A stretch of DNA of 64,000 nucleotides from Bacteroidota bacterium (GTDB taxonomy: Bacteria; Bacteroidota; Bacteroidia; Chitinophagales; Chitinophagaceae). The notes beneath the pieces are model-generated. The model saw nothing but the letters and a program-made list of their open reading frames with translations. It was not told the DNA's origin and did no database searches. The stretch covers positions 62,001-126,000 of the forward strand of contig JAFEAE010000015.1 of NCBI GenBank assembly GCA_018266575.1, written 5' to 3'. Below, piece by piece: positions 8,632 through 17,633 of this stretch. The first letter of the stretch is position 1; each line of letters begins with the position of its first letter. The position numbers were made by a program, and so were the translations under genes.

Positions 8632-8753
8632 AAACGTTTATTTTTTTGTTAGGAAATAGATCGAAAAGGTATGAAAAAACGAAAGTACAACTATTTGTGT
8701 TCATAATTTTTTATGAACAATTATCTGAAAATTATTTTTTGATTATTTGCTGA

Positions 8754-10748
8754 TTATTTCATTCCTGCTTCCAGTGCAACGATCTTCTCAAATGTTTCCT
8801 CGTATTGTTTGTTCAGCGAAGAAAGTTCCTGCATGGATTTTTTATAATCTGCTTCCGCTTGTATGAATTTATTTTTGTCAGAATATACAGCCGGATCGCT
8901 CAATGAAGCTTCCAGTTCTTTTGATCTTTTTGTAACAGCAGCAATTTTTTCTTCAAGTTGCTGAAAGTTGCGTTGCTGTTTTTGCAGTTCTTTTTTTGAT
9001 TCCTTGTTGATAGGAGAGTTGACAGATGACAGTTGTGAGTTGACAGTCTTATTATTCGGAACAACCTCTTTATTCTTACTGTCATCTGTCATCTGTTTTC
9101 TGTCATCTTGTTTTTTATCCCGATTAACGGCCATCGTCTCTCGCTCCGCCATTCTTTCTTTCCATTCCACCCATTCTTCATAGCCGCCTTTAAATTCTTT
9201 CACTTTATGATCATCAATTTCCCAGATTTTATTAGCGGTTTTTGAAATGAAATAACGGTCGTGACTAACCAGAATAAAACTTCCTTCATATTTATTCAAT
9301 GCATCGATCAGCAAATCGCAGGAATGCATGTCAAGATGGTTGGTAGGTTCATCAAGCATTAAAAAATTTGCTTTGCTCACAATCGTCTTTGCCAATGCCA
9401 CACGTGCTTTTTCACCTCCGCTCAATACTTTTATTTTTTTGTCTACATCATCCCCGCTGAATAAAAAACATCCCAGCAAAACACGCAATTCCAATTCTGT
9501 TTTCTGGCTGCCGCATAATTTCATTTCATCCAACACGGTATTATTTACATCCAATGCTTCCAACTGATGCTGTGCATAAAAACTTTCTTCTACATTATGC
9601 CCCCAGTTGCGCTCGCCTTCAAATGTTTCGGCTCCGGCAATTATTCTTAACAGCGTTGATTTGCCTTTTCCATTCGCTCCGATCAATGCGATTTTATCGC
9701 CGCGTTCAATTTCGGCATTTGCATGATCAACAATAGTTATCTCGCCAAAATTTTTGTGTATATCTTTCAGCGTTACCAAAACTTTACCCGGGGTTTTATC
9801 AATGCGAAAATTTATTTTAATATTCGGGCGTTCAATTTCCACATCTTCTAATCTATCCAGTTTATCCAAACGCTTCATCGCACTTTGCGCTGCTGCTGCT
9901 TTGCTGGCTTTTGCTTTGAAGCGTTCTATAAAACGTTCCTGCTGGCGGATATAATCCTGCTGGTTTTCAAAAGCACGTTGCGCCAGTTCCACACGCATTT
10001 CTTTTTCCGTTTCATAAAAACTGTAGTTGCCGTTGTATACATGCAATTCTTTCTGATACACCTCTACAATTTTCGTGACCATGCGGTTCAAAAAATATTT
10101 ATCGTGGCTCACGATCACCACAGAACCCTGGTAATGTTGCAAATATTTTTCCAGCCACTCGATGGATGGAAGGTCCATGTGGTTGGTCGGTTCATCTAAT
10201 AATAACAGATCAGGTTGTTGCAAGATCATTTTAGCGAGCAACACTCGCATGCGCCATCCTCCGCTGAATTCACGGAACGGGCGTTGTAAATCTGCATTTG
10301 AAAACCCCAATCCTTGCAATACTTCTTCTGTACGGTGATGAATATTATAACCATCAAGCACATCCATTTCGTGGAGTTTATCTGAATATGTGTGGAGCAA
10401 TTCAACATTTTCGGGGGTTTTTTCTAATTGTTTTCCCAGTTCTTCAATTTCTTTTTCTAATGTCAGCACATTTTCAAATGCACCGAGTGCAACAGAAAGG
10501 ATGGAGCCATTCGTATCAAAACTCAGCAAGTCCTGGTGCAGATAGCCCATTGTTGTTGTGCGGCTTCTTTCCACACTACCTTCGGAAGGTTGATATTCCC
10601 CGACCAGTAATTTTAACAGGGTTGATTTTCCGGTTCCGTTATAGCCGATCAATCCGATGCGTTCATTTGGCTGAATATGCCATGTGGCATCACGAAGTAT
10701 TGTTCTTGCCCCAAATTCAAACGTTACATTTTGCAAACCTGCCAACAT
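8754..10748 (-). CDS. ABC-F family ATPase (EttA/Uup-like translation factor)
   Basis: 664 residues with two ABC domains and no membrane segments. Domain 1: Walker A GYNGTGKS (35-42), signature FSGGWRMR, Walker B LLLLDEPTNHMD. Domain 2: Walker A GANGKGKS, signature LSGGEKAR, Walker B FLMLDEPTNHLD. The inter-domain linker and a C-terminal coiled coil (about 590-664, KELQKQQRNFQQLEEK) are present. ABC-F proteins bind the ribosomal E site and relieve stalled or drug-bound ribosomes. Odd: the stretch between domain 2 and the coiled coil is encoded by DNA made of the same gacagatgacag / gttgacag inverted words seen intergenically elsewhere (9016-9110), translated as a low-complexity Asn/Lys/Asp/Ser-rich insert. 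Which ABC-F subgroup, including resistance types, is not decidable here. Confidence 0.92.
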   Translation of the reverse strand: MLAGLQNVTFEFGARTILRDATWHIQPNERIGLIGYNGTGKSTLLKLLVGEYQPSEGSVERSRTTTMGYLHQDLLSFDTNGSILSVALGAFENVLTLEKEIEELGKQLEKTPENVELLHTYSDKLHEMDVLDGYNIHHRTEEVLQGLGFSNADLQRPFREFSGGWRMRVLLAKMILQQPDLLLLDEPTNHMDLPSIEWLEKYLQHYQGSVVIVSHDKYFLNRMVTKIVEVYQKELHVYNGNYSFYETEKEMRVELAQRAFENQQDYIRQQERFIERFKAKASKAAAAQSAMKRLDKLDRLEDVEIERPNIKINFRIDKTPGKVLVTLKDIHKNFGEITIVDHANAEIERGDKIALIGANGKGKSTLLRIIAGAETFEGERNWGHNVEESFYAQHQLEALDVNNTVLDEMKLCGSQKTELELRVLLGCFLFSGDDVDKKIKVLSGGEKARVALAKTIVSKANFLMLDEPTNHLDMHSCDLLIDALNKYEGSFILVSHDRYFISKTANKIWEIDDHKVKEFKGGYEEWVEWKERMAERETMAVNRDKKQDDRKQMTDDSKNKEVVPNNKTVNSQLSSVNSPINKESKKELQKQQRNFQQLEEKIAAVTKRSKELEASLSDPAVYSDKNKFIQAEADYKKSMQELSSLNKQYEETFEKIVALEAGMK
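9016..9110. repeat. Word palindrome inside the ABC-F coding sequence
   Basis: Left arm 9016-9049 (gttgacagatgacag, gttgacagtct) and right arm 9077-9110 (actgtcatctgtcatctg, ctgtcatcttg). The words match those of the intergenic palindrome at 16532-16630. The frame is kept through the repeat. Confidence 0.7.
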
Positions 10749-10782
10749 ATATTCAGAAGAAAATTTTTGTTAAATGAAGTTG

Positions 10783-10790
10783 CAAAAGTA
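10783..10790 (-). promoter_or_regulatory. Candidate -7 box for the ABC-F gene
   Basis: The minus strand reads TACTTTTG, matching the Bacteroidota -7 consensus TAnnTTTG, about 35 nt before the ABC-F ATG. No clear TTG -33 partner is seen. Confidence 0.4.
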
Positions 10791-10820
10791 AGGCAAACTA
10801 TCGGGATAGTTTTTTAAAGC

Positions 10821-10828
10821 TAACTTTG
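10821..10828 (+). promoter_or_regulatory. Candidate -7 box (TAACTTTG)
   Basis: TAACTTTG ends 8 nt before the ATG at 10837, so the transcript would have almost no leader. The same octamer precedes the next gene (11115-11122). No good -33 element is visible. Confidence 0.35.
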
Positions 10829-10836
10829 GAGCAAAC

Positions 10837-11106
10837 ATGAAAAAACAAAGAAATCTTTACTTATTTGTTGGATCAGTAATGAATGCCTTATTGTTTCTTG
10901 TTATTCCAGATTATTATTTCTGGTTTCTAATTATATTGGCTGTATGTGTAGCTGCTTTAGTTGCAATAGTATTTGTGGATATTTCGGGTAAAACAAAAAT
11001 GTGGAAAAAAGCAATTTTTTGGGTTGGTTTTGGGCTTTTAAGTTGGATTCTTGGAATGGTGACGATAATCATTAGAAATTATTTCTTGGGATATTATAAA
11101 AACTAA
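10837..11106 (+). CDS. Small membrane protein, unknown function
   Basis: 89 residues, with three hydrophobic segments at about 8-25, 29-49 and 58-80, and a basic start (MKKQRN). A short polar loop (SGKTKMWKK) lies between segments 2 and 3. No family is recognised. It is followed by the DUF3347-type gene after 30 nt on the same strand, and the two could be cotranscribed, though each is preceded by its own TAACTTTG box. Confidence 0.6.
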   Translation: MKKQRNLYLFVGSVMNALLFLVIPDYYFWFLIILAVCVAALVAIVFVDISGKTKMWKKAIFWVGFGLLSWILGMVTIIIRNYFLGYYKN

Positions 11107-11114
11107 TCCCTACT

Positions 11115-11122
11115 TAACTTTG
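11115..11122 (+). promoter_or_regulatory. Candidate -7 box (TAACTTTG)
   Basis: Identical octamer to that at 10821-10828, ending 14 nt before the ATG at 11137. The -33 region is unclear. Confidence 0.35.
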
Positions 11123-11136
11123 ATTAAATTTTTTGC

Positions 11137-11751
11137 ATGAAGCGTTTTTTATTACTCCTTGTTGTTGTTATCGTTGCCGGTTTTGTAGTATGGAAGATTT
11201 TTTTAAAAAAAGATGAAGCGCATGATGATGTAAAAGAAAAACCATTATCTATTAATAAGAATTCGGATTCATTCACAAAATCTTTTACGGAATTATTGAA
11301 TGATTATTACGCACTAAAGGATGCATTAACCGAATCGGATACTGTAAAAGCAAATCAGTTTGCTGTTACATTGAAAAATGCATCTGACAGTTTGCCGGTG
11401 CATTTGCTCAAAGGTGATTCTGCAGTGATAGAAACTGCAGACAATCTGAATATGAGTGTCGGCAGCGAATTAAAAGGGCTCATCGGCGAAACAACTATTG
11501 AGCAAAAACGACATGCATTTAACGCATTGACCGACGAAATTTATAACCTTGTGCGCACTGTGCGGTATGATGGCGGCATCGTTTATCACTTGCGTTGCCC
11601 GATGGCTTTCGGTGAAAACCAGGAAGGTTTCTGGCTGAGTAACGAAAATAAAATCATCAACCCATACATCGGCAAAAAAGATTCTGCATACAATGATAAA
11701 ACAGGCGGATGCGGGGAAATTGTGGATTCCCTCAATTTTACAAAGAATTAA
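11137..11751 (+). CDS. DUF3347-type periplasmic protein
   Basis: 204 residues with an N-terminal membrane anchor or signal (about 4-22) and a helical domain (about 45-150) containing LLNDYYALKDAL. It ends in a Cys-containing motif CPMAFGENQEGFW followed by NPYIGKK and CGEI. This pattern is that of DUF3347 domains, often found alone or at the end of CusB-like metal-efflux adaptors, where the Cys/Met motif may bind a metal ion. Two cysteines and nearby His (YHLRCPMA) are compatible with copper or similar metal binding; that is inference. The next gene, a TonB receptor, starts 45 nt downstream. Confidence 0.7.
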   Translation: MKRFLLLLVVVIVAGFVVWKIFLKKDEAHDDVKEKPLSINKNSDSFTKSFTELLNDYYALKDALTESDTVKANQFAVTLKNASDSLPVHLLKGDSAVIETADNLNMSVGSELKGLIGETTIEQKRHAFNALTDEIYNLVRTVRYDGGIVYHLRCPMAFGENQEGFWLSNENKIINPYIGKKDSAYNDKTGGCGEIVDSLNFTKN

Positions 11752-11796
11752 TTTTTGAAACCATTGATTGAAGCGCTGCAACCGGCGGACTGTTCT

Positions 11797-14148
11797 ATGA
11801 GAATAATTTTGATTACAATACTGATCGCACTGTCCCAGTGTGTTCATGCGCAAAATAAATTCACCATATCCGGTTATGTGAAGGATTCATTATCGGGGGA
11901 AACTTTGATAGGTGCTTCTGTTTCTGTGAATGAAAAAACGTATGGCGTCAACAGTAATCAATATGGTTTTTTTTCGATCACTCTTCCGGAAGGGTTATAC
12001 AAAATCACTTGCTCGTTTGTAGGGTATGAATCGCAGGAGTCAGAAATACAATTATCAAAGAATACAAACTTCAATTTTGTTTTGACCCCGAAAATTTCCA
12101 CCAATCAAACTGTTGTTGTTTCTTCAAAACGCCGCGACGGGAATGTTAAGAATGCGCAAATGGGAAAGATCGATCTTTCTATGGAACAGGTAAAATCTTT
12201 GCCTGTTCTGTTTGGCGAGATCGATATTATGAAAACGTTGCAACTATTGCCAGGTGTGCAGAATGCAGGTGAAGGAAACACAGGATTGTATGTGCGTGGA
12301 GGCGGCCCTGATCAGAATTTAATTTTATTGGATGATGCGATCGTATACAACACCGGACATTTGTTTGGCTTCTTTTCTATTTTTAATGGAGATGCAATTA
12401 AGAATACATCCCTGATAAAAGGAGGTATGCCTGCACAATATGGCGGAAGGCTTTCATCGGTTTTGGATATTGCGATGAAAGAAGGCAACATGAATAAATT
12501 TGAAGCCGAAGGTGGAATTGGTTTGATCGCTTCGCGATTGTCGATACAAGGCCCGTTAAAAAAAAATAAAGCATCATTTATTGTTTCTGCAAGACGAACA
12601 TATATTGATGTGCTGACAAAACCATTCATTAAAAAGTCAAGTAATTTTTATGGCTCAGGATATTATTTCTACGACCTGAACACGAAAGTGAATTATAAAT
12701 TTTCGGACAAAGACCGTTTGTACCTCAGCGGATATTTCGGAAGAGATGTGTTTGATTTTAAAAATGCCCAACGCTCATTCAGTGCAAATATTCCCTGGGG
12801 AAATGCTACGGCAACCTTGCGATGGAACCATGTGTTCAATCAAAAATTATTTGCTAATACAACCTTGGTGTATAACAATTATCAGTTTGCTTTCAATGCA
12901 GAGCAGCAGGATTTTGCATTGAAATTATCATCAGGCATTCACGATCTTACTTTTAAAACAGATTTTGATTATTATGCAAGCCCGCAGCATAAAATCAAAT
13001 TCGGAGGCTTGTACACCTATCACACTTTTTCTCCAAACATATTAAGCGGGCAGCAGGATACAACCACATTTCAGCCCAATAATTCCAATAAAAAATATGC
13101 TAATGAAACGGCATTATATATACAGGACGATTGGGCGGTGAATGATAAACTGCAGGTGAATGCTGGTTTGCGATGGAGTACATTTTCGCAGATCGGGCCA
13201 TACACAACTTACATAACCGACTCGAATGGAAATAAATTGGACAGCACCGTTTATCGTCACGGGCAAACTGTAAAAGCGTACGGCGGCCTTGAGCCAAGGC
13301 TCACTCTTCGTTATGCCCTCGATGACGAAACTTCACTGAAGGCATCCGTTGGAAGAAATATGCAGTACATTCATTTAGTAAGCAATTCGGGAACAACATT
13401 ACCAACCGACCTTTGGGTGCCGAGCACATACATTGTGAAGCCGCAGATAAGCTGGCAATATGCTGCAGGTATTTTCAAAAATTTCAAAGACAATACCTAC
13501 GAAACTTCAGTTGAGCTGTACTATAAACAAATGCAGAACCAGATTGAATATAAAGCAGGATATACACCATCGCTCAAAGACCCGGAGCAGGATTTTGTGT
13601 TTGGAAAAGGATGGAGTTATGGTGCTGAGTTTTATGTGAACAAATCAAAAGGAAGATTGACCGGGTGGGTCGGTTATACATTGTCGTGGACGTGGAGAAA
13701 ATTCCCATTGCTTAATAACGGTGATGCTTATCCTGCAAAATATGATCGCCGGCATGACCTTTCAATTGTTGCCAGTTATGAATTGAACAAGCATTGGAAA
13801 CTCTCTGCGATTTTTGTGTATGCAAGCGGAAATGCAACAACATTGCCAACGCAATTTTATATCATTAATGGAGTGCTTACACAAGAATATAGTAAGATCA
13901 ATCAATACCGCTTACCCTCATATCACCGACTTGATTTTTCTGCAACATACACACCTACCTACAAGCCTAATAAAAAAATACATGGCAGTTGGGTGTTCAG
14001 TATTTACAATGTGTACAGCAGGTTAAATCCGTATTTCATTTATTTCAATCAGACAGGTAGCCCTTACAACGGAACATTAAAAGTGGAAGCAAGGCAGGTT
14101 TCACTATTCCCGATCATTCCTTCAGTGACGTGGAATTTTAAATTATAG
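11797..14148 (+). CDS. TonB-dependent receptor with carboxypeptidase-regulatory-like domain
   Basis: Outer-membrane active transporter. The frame is open from TTG at 11755, but the ATG at 11797 starts a clear signal peptide (MRIILITILIALSQCVHAQ), so 783 residues is preferred. Order: carboxypeptidase-regulatory-like domain (about 20-105, ISGYVKDSLSGETLIGASV), plug domain (about 110-225, with LYVRGGGPDQNLILLDDA and MPAQYGGRLSSVLDI), then a 22-strand-type barrel to the end (TWNFKL). There is no adjacent SusD gene, so glycan uptake of the SusCD type is unlikely. Given the DUF3347 neighbour, metal or small-ligand uptake is possible but unproven. Confidence 0.88.
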   Translation: MRIILITILIALSQCVHAQNKFTISGYVKDSLSGETLIGASVSVNEKTYGVNSNQYGFFSITLPEGLYKITCSFVGYESQESEIQLSKNTNFNFVLTPKISTNQTVVVSSKRRDGNVKNAQMGKIDLSMEQVKSLPVLFGEIDIMKTLQLLPGVQNAGEGNTGLYVRGGGPDQNLILLDDAIVYNTGHLFGFFSIFNGDAIKNTSLIKGGMPAQYGGRLSSVLDIAMKEGNMNKFEAEGGIGLIASRLSIQGPLKKNKASFIVSARRTYIDVLTKPFIKKSSNFYGSGYYFYDLNTKVNYKFSDKDRLYLSGYFGRDVFDFKNAQRSFSANIPWGNATATLRWNHVFNQKLFANTTLVYNNYQFAFNAEQQDFALKLSSGIHDLTFKTDFDYYASPQHKIKFGGLYTYHTFSPNILSGQQDTTTFQPNNSNKKYANETALYIQDDWAVNDKLQVNAGLRWSTFSQIGPYTTYITDSNGNKLDSTVYRHGQTVKAYGGLEPRLTLRYALDDETSLKASVGRNMQYIHLVSNSGTTLPTDLWVPSTYIVKPQISWQYAAGIFKNFKDNTYETSVELYYKQMQNQIEYKAGYTPSLKDPEQDFVFGKGWSYGAEFYVNKSKGRLTGWVGYTLSWTWRKFPLLNNGDAYPAKYDRRHDLSIVASYELNKHWKLSAIFVYASGNATTLPTQFYIINGVLTQEYSKINQYRLPSYHRLDFSATYTPTYKPNKKIHGSWVFSIYNVYSRLNPYFIYFNQTGSPYNGTLKVEARQVSLFPIIPSVTWNFKL

Positions 14149-14150
14149 AA

Positions 14151-14347
14151 AATGTGGAAATGTGATGATTTGAAAATGTGAAAATGTTTTATAACAGATT
14201 CGCAAATTGATTATCTTATCTGTTCTTATCATAATCATCATAAAAAAATCCGCGTTCTAATGCGTGAACTGATAGAACACGGATGCCGCCGATTATTATG
14301 ATGGATTATGATCAATACATTTCCATATTTGTTCAAATTTTCACATT
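14151..14347. repeat. Multi-layer palindrome between TonB receptor and acylase genes
   Basis: The outer words aatgtggaaatgtg / gaaaatgtgaaaatg (14151-14187) face inverted words at about 14316-14347. Inside is a hairpin aacagat / atctgtt (14193-14199, 14218-14224). Then atcataatcatcata (from 14228) pairs with tattatgatggattatgat (14294-14312). At the core, atccgcgttct (14248-14258) pairs with agaacacggat (14274-14284) with one mismatch. Confidence 0.7.
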
Positions 14348-14357
14348 AAATTGGTAT

Positions 14358-16532
14358 ATGAAAAAGTTTTTCCTATTTCTACTGCTGCCTGTATTTTCAA
14401 TAGCTCAGCAAACAAACAATAACGAAGTTTTATCCTGGCAACAACACGCAAAACAGGTAACGATCATCCGGGATAACTGGGGCATTCCGCATATTTATGG
14501 AAAGACTGATGCGGATGCAGTATTCGGTTTATTGTACGCTCAATGTGAAGATGATTTCAAACGGGTAGAGATGAATTATATTGAAAAGCTCGGGCGAATG
14601 GCTGAAGTAAAAGGAGAAAGTGAATTGTATAACGACCTGTTGATACGCCTTATCATTGATTCTGCGGATGCAGTAAATGATTATAATAATAGCCCCACAT
14701 GGTTAAAAAAATTATTGAATGCTTATGCTGATGGTATCAACTATTTCTTATATACACATCCAAATGTGAAACCGGTTTTATTACAACGATTTAAGCCATG
14801 GTATCCATTATTGTGGACAGACGGTAGCATTGGCGCAATTGATGTTTCTAACATTACTACTACAGAACTAAAAAATTTTTATACAGGCAGCCATGATGAA
14901 ATAAGCATGAAAAAATATGAAGAACCTGTAGCAACAGGTTCAAATGGATTTGCGTTGGCGCCTTCAAAAACAGCATCAGGGAATGCGATTTTGTACATCA
15001 ACCCGCATGTTACTTTTTATTTTCGGCCGGAAGTGCAGGTGTCAAGTGAGGAGGGATTGAATGCATACGGTGCGGTAACGTGGGGACAGTTTTTTGTGTA
15101 CCAGGGTTTCAATGAACATTGCGGATGGATGCATACTTCAAGTTATACAGATGTTGCAGATTTGTATATAGAAAAAGTCAGCAGAAAAGATGGGGAATTA
15201 TATTATGAATATAACGGAACGCTAAAACCAGTAACGGAAAAAAATATAATGCTGCATTATCTGGAAAATGGACAATTGAAAATAAAAAATATTACTGCAT
15301 ATTTCACACATCACGGACCGGTGATGGCAAAACGGGATGGGAAATGGATCAGTGTGAAAGCAAATAATCGCTCGATGGTTTCTCTGATTCAATCATGGCA
15401 ACGGACAAAGAGTAGAAATTTTGATGAGTATAAGAAAACCATGGAATTGTTAGCGAATACATCAAACAACACGGTATATGCGGATGATAAAGGAAATATT
15501 GCATACTGGCATGGAGATTTTATTCCTAAGCGGGATACAAAATACAACTGGGCAAGGCCTGTTGACGGCACAACTTCAGCTACAGAATGGCAAGGCTTGC
15601 ATACATTAGATGAGATCGTTCATGTATATAATCCTTCAACGGGATGGATACAAAACTGCAATTCAACACCATTTACTGTTTCCGGGAATGCAAGCCCGAA
15701 GAAAGAAAATTATCCTTCCTATATGGCGCCCGATGGACAAAATTTTCGCGGAATTAATGCAGCAAAAATCCTGGATGCCGGAAAAGATTATACGATAGAC
15801 AGAATAATTGCTTCAGGATATAACTCACATCTTGCAGCATTTGATGTTTTATTACCTGCGTTGTTCAAAGCGTATAATGAAAATAAAACGGAAAAAAATT
15901 ATGATTCACTGAAAGACCCGATCAACATATTATCGGAATGGAACCATGATGCTACTGAGAATTCTGTTGCTACAACATTGGCTGTAGAATGGGGACAAAA
16001 GCTATTGCCGTCAATATTAAAAGAAATGACTGAAGATGACGAAGCAGATATCGTTGATAGAACAAATCGTTTTGCAGCAGGCGCTTCATCCAAACTTATG
16101 CTCGACGCTTTGGTAAATGTTATCAAAGAATTGCAATCAAAATTTGGCAACTGGAGAATAGAGTGGGGAAGCATTAACCGTTACCAACGCTTAACCGGCA
16201 ACCTTCAGGAAAAATATGATGATGCGAAGCCAAGCCTACCGGTTGGTTATGCAGCTTCTACCTGGGGCTGTATCCCTTCTTTCGTTAGCCGTGCCTTTCC
16301 GGGTACGCATAAACGTTATGGTTATAATGGGAATAGTTTTATTTGTGCAATCGAATTTGGGAAAAAGGTAAAGGCAAAATCGCTGTTGACGGGTGGAGAA
16401 AGCGGAGATGTTAACTCAAAACATTTTGGTGATCAGGCTTTGATGTACACGAAAGGGATTTTTAAAGATGTATTATTTTACAAAGAAGATGTTTTGAAAC
16501 ATGTAGAGCGGCTGTATCATCCTGGAGAGTAG
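14358..16532 (+). CDS. Penicillin acylase-family N-terminal nucleophile amidohydrolase
   Basis: 724 residues from the ATG at 14358. The longer frame from 14283 is translated repeat, and the signal peptide MKKFFLFLLLPVFSIAQQ starts here. The alpha part (about 25-190) carries IRDNWGIPHIYG. Autocleavage is expected before S195 in ATGSNGFALAPSKTASG, the Ntn nucleophile with its usual context; the beta part follows (HVTFYFRPEVQV, GFNEHCGWMHT). The family hydrolyses amide bonds of beta-lactams, N-acyl-homoserine lactones or other acyl amides in the periplasm or outside. Substrate cannot be assigned; quorum-signal or N-acyl amino acid turnover are options. Confidence 0.87.
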   Translation: MKKFFLFLLLPVFSIAQQTNNNEVLSWQQHAKQVTIIRDNWGIPHIYGKTDADAVFGLLYAQCEDDFKRVEMNYIEKLGRMAEVKGESELYNDLLIRLIIDSADAVNDYNNSPTWLKKLLNAYADGINYFLYTHPNVKPVLLQRFKPWYPLLWTDGSIGAIDVSNITTTELKNFYTGSHDEISMKKYEEPVATGSNGFALAPSKTASGNAILYINPHVTFYFRPEVQVSSEEGLNAYGAVTWGQFFVYQGFNEHCGWMHTSSYTDVADLYIEKVSRKDGELYYEYNGTLKPVTEKNIMLHYLENGQLKIKNITAYFTHHGPVMAKRDGKWISVKANNRSMVSLIQSWQRTKSRNFDEYKKTMELLANTSNNTVYADDKGNIAYWHGDFIPKRDTKYNWARPVDGTTSATEWQGLHTLDEIVHVYNPSTGWIQNCNSTPFTVSGNASPKKENYPSYMAPDGQNFRGINAAKILDAGKDYTIDRIIASGYNSHLAAFDVLLPALFKAYNENKTEKNYDSLKDPINILSEWNHDATENSVATTLAVEWGQKLLPSILKEMTEDDEADIVDRTNRFAAGASSKLMLDALVNVIKELQSKFGNWRIEWGSINRYQRLTGNLQEKYDDAKPSLPVGYAASTWGCIPSFVSRAFPGTHKRYGYNGNSFICAIEFGKKVKAKSLLTGGESGDVNSKHFGDQALMYTKGIFKDVLFYKEDVLKHVERLYHPGE

Positions 16533-16630
16533 TTGACAGTCGGTAGATGACAGATGTCAGAGCTTAGTTTTAAAATTCATGCTCAAAGTTGAACATAAAG
16601 ACTGTCAACTGACGTCTAACATCTGTCATC
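16532..16630. repeat. Word palindrome with crossed A-B ... A'-B' order
   Basis: A gttgacagtc (16532-16541), B gatgacagatgt (16546-16557), A' gactgtcaac (16600-16609), B' acatctgtcatc (16619-16630). It lies between convergent genes. The order means the two stems cannot both form as nested hairpins. Confidence 0.75.
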
Positions 16631-17470
16631 TCACTTTTTGTACACAAACTTCACCGCTGCACTTTTTTGCTCACTGGATGAAAGGTATACTTCAAATTTT
16701 TTGGTTCCTGCCGTAACCACCATCAATGCTGTATTTGGCGGGATCGTTCCAAGGTTATCTGCATACATTACCAATTCATATTCTGTATTTGCAAATGCAT
16801 TGAAATAGATATCAAGTGGTATTTCGGTTAGCCGTTGCCGGTAGAGCAGGAGCTTATTATTGATGAAAACAGTAACGGTATCCCCATCTACTTCTGCATC
16901 ATCGTACAATTGAATTTTAATATTCGGGTCATCAATATCCAATGTCTTTACCACTTGTGTGCTACGTGGCTGCAGGTGAATAGACTTCTGAATTTCTGCC
17001 AATGTATCATTTTGTTCAATATCAACCGGGAAATCCGAATAAGGGGCTTTCTTCAAAAATATTTTTCCGGGCGGACAAACAATCTGTCTGTTTTCTATAT
17101 GCCCTTTCCAGTCGCCTGTTAATGATTCGTCATTTCCTCTTTTCTCATAAACGAGGTCGTAGGTCTTAACGCATGGTGCGCAATCTGCAGGAATATTTGA
17201 TTGCAGTACTTTTGTTTCGATCAATACTAACCTGTGTGTTTGCGGGTTATAACGCCCGGTGAAGCTCAGTTTCACAAACTTTGTGGTATCATAATAATCG
17301 TAGGCTTTTCCCGTAATGTTATTATTTGAAAAATTGATCTGGAGTTCCAGGAAATATTGCGGGTAACAACCGCCGGCACCTTGTGTCAGTGTGCCTTTCC
17401 AGATTCCGTTAAGATCTTCGGCAAAAACAAATGAGGGGAATAAAAAAAATAATAGCAGTGAAAAGCGCAT
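16631..17470 (-). CDS. Exported protein of unknown function, short paralogue
   Basis: 279 residues with a signal peptide (MRFSLLLFFLFPSFVFAED). The N-terminal domain (about 20-130) begins LNGIWKGTLTQGAGG and looks like a small beta-barrel or lipocalin-like fold with conserved cysteines (ADCAPC, VCPPGK). The C-terminal domain (about 170-279) has DPNIKIQLYDDAEVDGDTVTV and IPPNTALMVVTAGTKKFEV. The same two domains occur in the next upstream gene (17634-18788), where a Pro/Lys-rich linker joins them. This copy lacks the linker. No known family is recognised; the pair is a tandem duplication. It shares strand with its paralogue, but a 160-bp gap with a word palindrome separates them. Confidence 0.65.
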   Translation of the reverse strand: MRFSLLLFFLFPSFVFAEDLNGIWKGTLTQGAGGCYPQYFLELQINFSNNNITGKAYDYYDTTKFVKLSFTGRYNPQTHRLVLIETKVLQSNIPADCAPCVKTYDLVYEKRGNDESLTGDWKGHIENRQIVCPPGKIFLKKAPYSDFPVDIEQNDTLAEIQKSIHLQPRSTQVVKTLDIDDPNIKIQLYDDAEVDGDTVTVFINNKLLLYRQRLTEIPLDIYFNAFANTEYELVMYADNLGTIPPNTALMVVTAGTKKFEVYLSSSEQKSAAVKFVYKK

Positions 17471-17537
17471 TGGTAAATTTAAGCGGAAGATGGCAGTTAG
17501 TGTTGAACGATAAAAAAAATTATTTGAACGGTGGAAG

Positions 17538-17628
17538 AGTCGGAAAGTCTGAAAGTCAGGAAGACCGGAAGAAAATTACTTCATCATGGTGATTCTTACA
17601 GACTTTCCGACTTGCCGTCTTCCTGACT
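17538..17628. repeat. Word palindrome with crossed A-B ... A'-B' order
   Basis: A agtcggaaagtctg (17538-17551), B agtcaggaagac (17554-17565), A' cagactttccgact (17599-17612), B' gtcttcctgact (17617-17628). It separates the two tandem paralogues. Same crossed order as at 16532-16630 with different words. Confidence 0.75.
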
Positions 17629-17633
17629 TAAAA

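Noticed and set aside
14283..14357. 25-codon N-terminal extension of the penicillin acylase
   Set aside because: It lies in the multi-layer palindrome; a clean signal peptide begins at 14358.
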